This document shows positions 31,901 through 40,900 of a DNA stretch of 64,000 nucleotides, piece by piece (the first letter of the stretch is position 1; each line of letters opens with the position of its first letter). The notes beneath the pieces are model-generated. The model did not search any database. It was given only the letters and a program-made list of their open reading frames with translations, and was not told the DNA's origin. Source of the stretch: Coix lacryma-jobi var. lacryma-jobi (lineage: Eukaryota > Streptophyta > Magnoliopsida > Poales > Poaceae); contig CM019823.1 in NCBI GenBank assembly GCA_009763385.1, forward strand, positions 31,523,845-31,587,844, read 5' to 3'. The position numbers and the translations under genes were made by a program.

Positions 31901-33236
31901 CTAGAGTTGTCTTAAATCAACTTTTGTAAGTTTGACCAGCTTAATAGGAAAGAATATCAACATCTATGACACCAAATAAGTAGACTATGACAGTATATCA
32001 CATGGTATATGTAAAAAATGATCTAATTTTATGTCATAAATGTTGTTGTTTTCTATAAAGTTTGGTCAAACTTACAAAAAAATTGACTTAGGACAACTCT
32101 AGAATTAGATTTATTTGGGGACAGAGGTAGTAGGTAACTAGGTGTCAAATGGATTTGTTTGTCCCATTCCTGTCATCAATATAAATGAGGATCAAGCTTC
32201 TATTCTCATCAAATAAATTGCAACTTCAGTTCTTCGTTATGTTTTGTCGAGTCCAAATATATATCGTAGTTTTATATTACTAAAATGTTAATCTCATTGT
32301 TGTGTGATTACAAAGAAGTGACTTTCAAGACTGAGAATGATTGCGTTGCTCGTCCAGATTGGTATTCCATTTTAGCAACTAATATATAGCTCTAATTAAC
32401 AAGTCAATGACAAAAGGAGGTTTCTTATATTTACAATTGGATGTGCATGACAGCAATATGCTTTTGTTAGATTATTTGATAACTGTTGATATCATGTGTT
32501 CTTGAAGTAAGGCTTTGAATTTTGCTCTGAACTGTGTTGCTTTGGTTATGTCTACTATCCAGTCAACAAAGAATATAGAGTATCTAAAAGACCAAAAGAC
32601 AACCATGATGTTTGGAGAATAAAGGCCAAAGTGAAAGTATCATGACCTCCAGGGTTGGAGCATGTGAAAAGCATTACTGTTAAAGATAAAGTGGTACTGT
32701 CAGCCAGAGTTTAATGATAATCTTGGCTAAGAAACCTGAGGGAAAGAGTATTTTGAAGTTGAGCCAGCACCTTAATGCATTGCACAATTGCATGTTTGGA
32801 TCGAAGTGGGTAGCTTTTATTGATATGGGGCAGGTAAAAAAAATGATGTCTTGCTTTATATTTCAGATTGTCTTTGGGATAAGAGTGGTACTTTACTGCT
32901 AGGTGTTGTAAATAAGTGTTGTTCAGTTATATAAATGTAGTTTGTTAATGTTCTGATTTTTTTTTCCTATACTTGCACACTATATAGTGTCGTTCCTTTT
33001 CTTTTGCGTAATCAGGAATTTAAAGTCCTTTTTCCTTTTTAACTTTTTGCAGGGGCAGGGGACGCCGGGATAGTTATTCCCCTGAGTACTCACACTCTCC
33101 ACGTCCTCGGGACAATAAGCGGCACAGGTCAGATAGTCACTCTCCAAGCCTAGATGACCTCAAACCTCGGGCGACAGCAGTCAATAATAATGGACATGAT
33201 CCAGCAGTTGTATCCAGGTCTATATCTCAGTCCTAA
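28953..33236 (+). CDS. SC35-like (SCL) serine/arginine-rich splicing factor, 6 exons
   Basis: Exons 28953-29158, 30163-30240, 30993-31157, 31277-31344, 31426-31465 and 33053-33236 give 246 residues through GT-AG introns. A short N-terminal RS extension (RSRSPSRSYNPRRRYSRSPP) is the hallmark of the plant-specific SCL subfamily. One RRM follows, with RNP2 LLIRNI (~57-62) and RNP1 RGFGFVKF (~97-104). A C-terminal RS domain (RRSLSRSPRSRSHSYSPSPS) ends the protein. SR proteins bind exonic RNA and recruit the spliceosome in nuclear speckles. RS phosphorylation regulates them (family knowledge). Introns 1, 2 and 5 are long (about 1.0, 0.75 and 1.6 kb), and introns 2 and 5 carry Stowaway MITEs. Which member (SCL30, 30A or 33 type) cannot be settled here. 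The last exon may be alternatively spliced near 33217 (CCAG|GTCTAT). Confidence 0.9.
30328..30509. mobile_element. Stowaway-like MITE in SCL intron 2
   Basis: The left end CTCCATCTCAAAAGTAAGTG and right end ACACTTATTTGTGTCCGGAG are inverted repeats. TA-type flanks are present on both sides (tac..., ...gtagta). Confidence 0.65.
31873..32130. mobile_element. Stowaway-like MITE in SCL intron 5
   Basis: The element begins CTCCCTCCATCCTTAAATAA and ends TTATTTGGGGACAGAGGTAG, with TA flanks at 31871-31872 and 32131-32132. Inner arms (AACTCTAGA / TCTAGAGTTG and GGTCAAACTTACAAA / TTTGTAAGTTTGACC) extend the inverted repeat far inward. It is the same family as the element at 3310-3571. Confidence 0.85.
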
Positions 33237-33743
33237 AGGTTTCCTTTTTTATTTGTTGTGTACGTTCTATGCAATGATTCCCATGTTTACAAGATGGTGT
33301 TTCTCAGTCCCAGATAATATGATGCCATTATGGATGCTTTGAATGATGTTCGGAGGCTGGAGACTCCAGACTATCTTTCGTCAATCTTCTCGAGATGAGT
33401 AGGTTTGTAGTAGACAGATGCTTGTAATTGTGCTACAGGTGATTTGTTTCGGTTTTGAGGCACGCTGTTGCTTTTGTGACTGTTTTAATGCTTTACCAAC
33501 CGATGGTATCATTGTGGAATTTTGCGTGTTTGTTTTTGGCTTGAATAGTACTAATATATCTTTTCGCCAAGGCGTGTTAACCCTTGTTAATTAATGTGTA
33601 AAATGTCCTACCGTTGAGTTCTAGATAATGTCATTGCCGTGTTATGAAGTCATCTTGATGACATTTTTGGCTGAGAAGAATTTGAATGAACCATGTTAAA
33701 AAAAAGAATATGAATGGACGTATTAACATCCTAGTGGTATTAA
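33237..33743. other. 3' UTR and flank of the SCL gene
   Basis: This lies downstream of the SCL stop codon. It probably includes the 3' untranslated region. No separate gene was seen. Confidence 0.45.
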
Positions 33744-34023
33744 GGCCAATCTCAATGGGGGTTTTATTTGAGTTTCATTTGCATTAAATATGCTGCTACA
33801 TAAGCGTTTTTGTATTTAAGAAGAGAGAGAAGAAATGAGTTTTATCTAGATGAAATCTCTTGGTACGAATACCAACTCTTTATGAGTCATGAAATTTAAT
33901 GTCTATAAAATTTTAAAATGAAACTCTCACTCTCAGTTGAGAGTTTCATTCAAGTTTTATTTTATTTCATATGATATGGCAGTTTTGGAAATAATAAAAT
34001 GAAACTAATCATTGAGATTGGCC
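33744..34023. mobile_element. Tourist-like MITE
   Basis: The ends GGCCAATCTCAATG and CATTGAGATTGGCC are perfect 14-base inverted repeats. TAA directly abuts both ends (33741-33743 and 34024-34026), the PIF/Harbinger target duplication. It is 280 bases long, AT-rich, with no coding capacity. Confidence 0.88.
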
Positions 34024-34726
34024 TAACACAAAACAATTAATTGAAAATCGTTGTCGGAATTCGGATTGTTCGACTTCATGCTTGACCGTTCCGTTTTGAC
34101 TCATGGGTCCGTAATGACAGAGGTGTTGTGGCCTGTGGGAAGTAAATACGATAGACGTTAAAATAATTTTACATTTTAATATAATATTTGTAGCAAACGT
34201 GTTTGTATATAGGAATGGAAGATACTCCGTACATTTTACTGCGACTTTTTTAAAAAACTGTAGTTTCTTTGTAATTAATTAGAATAATACATAGATGTAG
34301 TTTCTTTTCATCCAATTATGGCGAAATTTTATTTGTGGGAAATTATTACATGCTTGAACTATAGTAAAAATTTCATACTCATTGGATCAGGTATAAAGTT
34401 TTTACTACAGTGCAATGATATAATAATTAGCTCACCATAAAAAATTCACCATAATTGGATGAAAGAAAACTGCATCTATAAATTATTTTAATTAATTATA
34501 GAAAAGCATAAATCTAAATCTACATGAAAAATGTTCTAAAGTATACTATATTATATGTCCACTATGTAGATCTACTTATGTAGAGTCCAACAAAATTGGA
34601 TTTTCTATTTTATATTTTTTTTCTATGATTTATTATAATTTTTAAAGATTTGGTCAAAATAAATAAAAAAGACAAAAGACAAAACTACGCTACTGTAGTA
34701 AAACCACCGCCTAAGAGGGTTATTTG
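34024..34726. other. AT-rich intergenic sequence
   Basis: No gene or complete repeat was recognised in this stretch. Confidence 0.4.
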
Positions 34727-34827
34727 ACTGGTTTTAAAAAGTTTAGTGGGGTAAAACATCTGGTTTTATAGTTTGAGGGTGAAGTAACCGACACTCAATA
34801 TTTGATGGGGTTATGTAGACTTTTTCC
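34727..34827. repeat. solo end of a MULE-like terminal repeat
   Basis: The segment shows the order of motifs found at the right end of the 21160-25367 MULE: two CTGGTTTTA-like blocks each followed by AGTTT-AG-GG, then a GG-GTTA-TAGACTTTTTCC terminus. No partner end was found nearby, so it is probably a deletion remnant or one arm of a degraded element. Confidence 0.5.
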
Positions 34828-35042
34828 TTAACAATATGTCTATATGTTGCAAAAAAAAAAAATACAGTTTGTTACAACAATTGTGACGCGGCTAAACACT
34901 TGTTGTTTAAACTCATATGCATGGACCATAAGTCTGGATTGTAGACCAAACACAGAGAGCTACACAGGCACGTTTTCAAGTAATGGAGATAGTTTAAAAA
35001 AACCATTTTACAAGATACACATTCTCCTTTCTAAAGTAAATA

Positions 35043-35304
35043 TTTTCTCTGTTTTAAATTATAAGTCATTCTAAGAATCTTATATAGTCAAAAAAATTTA
35101 AGTTTGACCAAAATTATAGAGATAAATATAAATATTTATAACATTAAATAGGTACACTATAAAATAATATAACTAATAAAGAAAAAAATATAATGATACT
35201 TAATTAATATCATCATAATAATTATTTATTATATAAATTAATCAAATTTGAAGAGTTGACTCTTCAAGATTTTTTGAATAACTTATAATTTGAGATAGAG
35301 GGAG
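35043..35304. mobile_element. Stowaway-like MITE
   Basis: The left arm CTCTGTTTTAAATTATAAGT and right arm ACTTATAATTTGAGATAGAG are inverted, followed by GGAG and TA. The interior contains AAGTTTGACCAAAATT. Confidence 0.75.
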
Positions 35305-35462
35305 TAAATTTTTATGTTTGGTTAGAAACACCAATACTATCAAAGAAATCATGTATATACCTCTATCAAGATATGTTAAAGTATATAATGATTGTATTTG
35401 AAAAATAGAGAAAGTGGCAAGTCATTTTACTTTATAACAAATTTTAAATGTTGATTGTACTA

Positions 35463-35727
35463 GTTCCTCCATTTCAAATTACAAGTCATTCCAATAATTT
35501 TAAAGAGCCAAACCATTTTAAGTTTAACCAAAATTGATAGAAACAAACACAAAAAATTATGTCATCAAATAGGTATACCATGAAAATATAACTATTAAAG
35601 AATCTAATGATATTTAGTTAGTATCATAAATACTATTATCTTATCTTATTATATAAATTTAGTCAGACTTGATAAATTTTGACTCTCCAAAATTCTTAAA
35701 ATGATTTATAATTTAGAATATAGAGGG
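35463..35727. mobile_element. Stowaway-like MITE, sister of the previous one
   Basis: The left arm CCTCCATTTCAAATTACAAG and right arm ATTTATAATTTAGAATATAG are inverted, with TA on both sides. Interior blocks (TAAGTTTAACCAAAATTGAT, GACTCTCCAAAATTCTTAAA) match the element at 35043-35304 in the same orientation, so two relatives sit about 160 bases apart upstream of the PAT17-like gene. Confidence 0.75.
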
Positions 35728-36686
35728 TATTATTTTGGGACCCGGTGAGTAGGCATCAGATGTGAGAATGATTAACGCCAGTAATGATAAACCGATGATC
35801 GCAGAGCCTCTCCAACAACTACGACAGCCGTACCGCCCGTCGGCGTCGCTACGCCCAACGTTTGAGCCGCTCGCCGCCGCCGCCGCCGCGCACGACCCCA
35901 TCCTGTACTCCTCCAGGCTCCAGTCCTCCTTCGCCGGCACGCCTTCTCCTTCCTGGCTCCCATCCCTAACCCTAGCACTAGCAGTCAGTCAAGCGGCGGC
36001 GTCAAGGTGCTGTCCAGCGGGCCGGCGGCGAAGAGGTGTCTAGCGAGGCGAGCCACGTGCCGGAGGGACCCACCCGCAGCAGTGGCGTCAAACGCGTCTC
36101 GCCTGCTCATCAAGTGGCTAAACGCTAAACAGAGGAGGTTGCTGGTTTCCTCCGTCCGGCTGCGGTTTCCTTTGACTGGATCAACTAGATTTGCCCGCGG
36201 CGACGGCGACGGCGGTCCCCAGGCAAGGGTGCGGGGATCCCCGGCGGGATGGAGGTGCCGTGGCTGCTGGTGGTGCACGGGTCAGTGACGGCGCTGGTGG
36301 TGGTGTCGTTCCTCTGCGGGCAATGGCCCATCTTCGAGGGCACCTTCATCCAGAGCATCAACCACTTCCTCACCTTTGGGGCCTACCACTACCTCCTGTA
36401 CGTTTTCGCGCCTCCCTTCCCCCTCTCTCTCCCTTCGCTCCGTCTCCTTGCTTAGCGAGTGAGGGAATTGTCCCCGCAGGCGGCTTGTGCAGGCTGTGTG
36501 CGGCACTGGGGCTAGGGATCTCGTCCTCGGCGTCGAAGGATACTGCTGCGACCGACCCAACCCGATATTGCAGGTACATGCCATCATCAGTATTTGAATT
36601 CCAATGATGGGGTAACGTGTATTGAATTATCAATGTTGGGGATGATTGTTTATTGTTGAAAGGCGATATATTTGTAATGGGAAGTT

Positions 36687-37174
36687 ATAGGATGTTTGGT
36701 TTGTGGAGTCACCTCATGCTTCATGAGGTAATGTATCTTCCATGAATTTTGGTGCAATCAACCCATTCCTCATGCATATATTAATTATTGGCCTATGAGG
36801 AATGAGGTGGTGAAGCATCAACTTATTCCATTCCACCCAGTGGCGGATCCAGAATCAGCTCACGAGGGGGGCTAAATACATAGAAAGCCGAGTTTGGACC
36901 AAAATTCTCATTGTATTTTTGGCCCATGAGAATTTTTTTGATAGATTTTAAGGTGATTTGGACTGAATTTTCATTATTTTTATAGCCCGCAGGAGATTTT
37001 AGACTAATTTGAAGACAAATTATACTAATTTGAAGACAAAATCTCATGTGTATTTTTGGGCCGCCCCCCCCCCCCCCCCCCCTGGATCCTCCAATGATTC
37101 CACCAACCAAATAGAAAAATTGAGGAGTGAGAAGGTGATGGACCACCTCATTCTTCAAACCAAACACATCTTTA
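36687..37174. mobile_element. Tourist-like MITE in PAT17 intron 2, interrupted by a hAT MITE
   Basis: The left end GATGTTTGGTTTG and right end CAAACCAAACACATC are inverted repeats, with CACCTCATTC / GAATGAGGTG inner matches. The element at 36838-37096 sits inside it with its own target duplication, so this one is older. Exact outer boundaries are uncertain by a few bases. Confidence 0.6.
36838..37096. mobile_element. hAT-like MITE with 8-bp target duplication
   Basis: It begins CAGTGGCGGATCCAG and ends CTGGATCCTCCAATG (imperfect inverted ends). A perfect 8-bp duplication ATTCCACC flanks it (36830-36837 and 37097-37104), diagnostic for hAT transposition. It contains an 18-base C run at about 37065-37082. 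Confidence 0.88.
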
Positions 37175-37517
37175 GGTTTCCTGTTTTGAATCTTGGAAGA
37201 TTGATACTGTTTGTTGCTAAATGGTTGTTAGCTGTTGCTTGGGATAGTGGCATTGATAAATAGCTACTGGGTTGATGGTGGGTCTCATTTGATAGCTCCA
37301 ATGCTCGGTTGACTCTGCAAATGAGGAGTCTTTTCAGATTCTATGAAATTGCTAAAGACTTTGTGCTTGTGCTAAGTGGAATTGTGAACGTGAAAGGAAG
37401 GAGGGAAGAAAACTGGGGAGGGGACGAGAGATAGATTTGGAAGGTGAGAAAAGTGAGAAAAAGACTGCAAGAAAGACCAACTGGGTATATGGACCTGTGT
37501 CTCTCTCGTGTGACTTG

Positions 37518-37684
37518 CAGGGGCGAAGCTACGTACAGGTTAGGGGGTGCCCAGGCACCCCCTAAATTTTGTGAAAACAGTGATTATACCTAGAATTTTA
37601 CCATATATGCACCCCCCATATAAGATATCTATGCACCCGCAAACTAAGTGCACCCCCCTCTGATCTGCTCTAGCTTCGCCACTG
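37518..37684. mobile_element. hAT-like MITE with 8-bp target duplication
   Basis: The ends CAGGGGCGAAGCTA and TAGCTTCGCCACTG are inverted. A perfect 8-bp duplication GTGACTTG flanks the 167-base element (37510-37517 and 37685-37692). It has no coding capacity and lies in intron 2 of the PAT17-like gene. Confidence 0.92.
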
Positions 37685-37793
37685 GTGACTTGACGTATAA
37701 TTGTATCAGTGCTTGGGGATCTGTGTTTGAACTCTCTGGCATTGAATAGGGCAGAACAGCAGTTTGCCATTGTGAATTAATTATAATGATACA

Positions 37794-37906
37794 TGCTGAG
37801 AATGGTCAATAGATTACTTAGCCAAACCCTAGGAGGGTGGCAATATTATTGTCTTACATGGGCCTCATGGGCCTTGCCACATGGGCCATATACTCATACT
37901 CCAACA
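37794..37906 (-). repeat. copia 3' LTR (113 bp)
   Basis: On the plus strand it starts TGCTGAGAATGG and ends TACTCCAACA. By eye it shows no difference from the other LTR at 43459-43571. Confidence 0.95.
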
Positions 37907-37993
37907 CCCCCCGCAGTCTTAACTACCGGCGCAGCGGAGTTACAGACTGGACATGAAAACAAACAACACACACGAGTCCCCCCACAGACGCAA

Positions 37994-40900
37994 CTAGCCA
38001 CTGGTGATGTTGAGGCTGGAGCGAAACTTGGCGAAGCTCGAAGACGGAAGGCCCTTGGTGAAGATGTCGGCGAACTGGGAGGTGATCGGAACATGAAGGA
38101 TGCGCACCTCGCCGATGGCAACTCGGTCACGGACAAAGTGTAGGTCGATCTCCACATGCTTGGTTCGCTGGTGCTGAACAGGGTTGGTGGAGAGATACAC
38201 GGCGCTGACGTTGTCGCAGTAAACCATCGTGGTCCGGCGAAGGGGGCTCTGGAGCTCGGCAAGAAGCTGCCGGAGCCAGGAAGCCTCAGCCACGCCGTTG
38301 GCGACGGCGCGGTACTCCGCCTCGGCGCTGGAGCGGGAGGCCACGTGCTGGCGCTTGGACGACCAGGACACCAGGTTGCCGCCCAAGAAGACAGCGTAGC
38401 CGGAGGTGGAGCGGCGAGTGTCCGGACAGCCAGCCCAGTCAGCATCGGTGTACACAATCATCTTGATGGAGGACGACCGCCGGTGGAGGAGGAGGCCGTA
38501 GTCAGCAGTCCCGCGGAGGTAGCGGAGGAGACGCTTAAGAGCGGTAAGGTGGGGCTCCCGGGGATCATGCATGTGGAGACAGATTTGCTGAACCGCATAG
38601 GTGATATCCGGCCTGGTGAAGGTGAGGTACTGAAGCGCACCAACAAGACTCCGGTATGCAGTAGGATCTGCCACTGGAGGGCCCTCAGACTCAGACAGCT
38701 TGCCCTGTGTGTCAACCAGAGTGGCACAGGGGTTGCAATCAGTCATCCCAACGCGCTCCAAGATATCCCGAGTGTACTGCCTCTGGTGAAGGAGGACCCC
38801 GGCAGGATGAGGCTCAACTGTAACCCCAAGGAAGTGGTGGAGCACACCCAGATCCTTCATAGCAAACTCCTGCTGAAGAGAGCTGATAATCCGGCGAAGG
38901 AGTGACTCACTGGAGGCCGTGAGGACAATGTCATCCACATAGAGAAGCAGATACGCAGTCTCAGCTCCACGGTGATAGATATACAGAGAGGTGTCGGACT
39001 TGGCCTCCACAAAACCCAGGGTCCGGAGAAAAGTGGCAAACCGATGATTCCACGCCCAAGGAGCCTGTTTGAGGCCATAGAGAGACTTGTTGAGCCGGCA
39101 CACCATGTCAGGACGAGAGGAGTCAACAAACCCGGCCGGCTGACTGCAGTACACTGTCTCTGTGAGAAGACCATGCAGAAAGGCATTCTTCACATCCAAC
39201 TGATGCACAGGCCAAGATCGAGTGAGAGCCAGAGAGAGCACTGTGCGGATGGTGGCCGGCTTCACCACTGGACTGAAAGTCTCATCATAATCAACGCCAG
39301 GCCGCTGAGTGAAACCCCTGAGAACCCAGCGAGCCTTGTACCTCTCGAGAGAACCATCGGCCCGACGTTTGTGCGTCCAGATCCACTTCCCGGTGACGAC
39401 ATTGGAGCCAGGTGGACGGGGTACCAGATCCCAGGTCTGGTTGGCGAGAAGGGCCGCGTACTCCTCTTCGATGGCACCACGCCAGTGGGGGTCGGCCAAG
39501 GCGGCACGCACGGAAGAGGGCACCGAAGAGACCCCTGTGTCACCGGTCGTCGAGGCGAGAGCGTGAGGCCGTAGTACCCCCGCCGCATGCCGCGTCACCA
39601 TGGGGTGAACATGACGCGGGTGGCGATGAAGGAGCGGCGGGTGATAAATAGGCCGCTCGCCCCGAACAGCCGGTCGTGGAGGCGGTGGCGGGGACGTAGG
39701 CGTCGACGACGGAGAGGCGGCGACGGGAGAGCCCGGCGGCAAGGACGGCGACACGTCCCGCACCGGTGGCGGCGAGGCCGCGGCAGGCGACCGAGGGGCC
39801 GACGACGGCGAGGCGGCCCGCACCGGTGGTGGGGAGTCCGCCCGCGCACGCCGCTGGTAGACACGCACCGGCTCAGCGTAGCGAGCGGGAGGCGCCGAAG
39901 ACGCGGGACCCGCGTCAGGCGCAGGATCCAGCGGGGTGGACGGTACCGCCGGACCGGCACTAGGCACAGGGTCCAGCGGAGCGCCCGAGGACGGCGAGCC
40001 AGGGTACGAGACCGGCGGGGGAGGTGGTGGGGGGGTGGTACCTGCAGGATAAAACAATAAAGGTGGCTGGACCACCGCGTCAGTGGGAAAAGGATCGGGG
40101 GTGGGAGGTGGAGAGGTGGATGGAGTAGAGGTGGTGGTGGAGAAAGGGAAGTCGGTCTCGTCGAACACAACGTGTCGGGAGATGAGAACGCGACGAGAGG
40201 AGAGGTCAAAGCAACGGTACCCCTTGTGATCCGGGGAGTACCCGAGGAAGACACACCGAGTCGACCGGGGAGCCAGCTTATGAGCAGCAGTGGCAGTGGT
40301 GTTAGGGTAACACGCACACCCGAAGACACGGAGGTGGTCGTAGCGAGGAGGGGTACCAAATAGGGCGTGGTGAGGAGTGGGAGCAGGACAGGCAGCGGAA
40401 GGTAAACGGTTGAGGAGATAGGTGGAGGTGTGAAGGCCCTCGGCCCAGAAGCGGGCAGGAAGAGAGGCCTGTAAGAGGTGGGTGCGAATGGTGTCGTTGG
40501 TGGTGCGAATCATGCGCTCGGCCTTGCCGTTCTGGGAGGAGGTATAGGGGCACGACATGCGCAACTGCACGCCATGAGAGACGAAGAAAGCACGAGACGT
40601 GGAGTTATCGAACTCGCGCCCGTTGTCACACCGAACGACTTTGATGGTGAGGCCGAACTGAGTGGACACCCAGGCAAAGAAGTGAAGAAGCGTGGAGAAA
40701 GTATCAGACTTAGCGCGAATGGGAAAAGTCCAGGAGTAGTGAGAGAAATCATCCACCAACACAAGATAGTATTTATAGCCAGAAAGACTCATGACAGGAG
40801 ATGTCCATAGGTCACAATGTACAAGATCAAAAATGTGGGTCACATGTGAAGAGGAGGTAGGAAAAGGAAGGCGAACATGACGACCCAACTGACACGCGTG

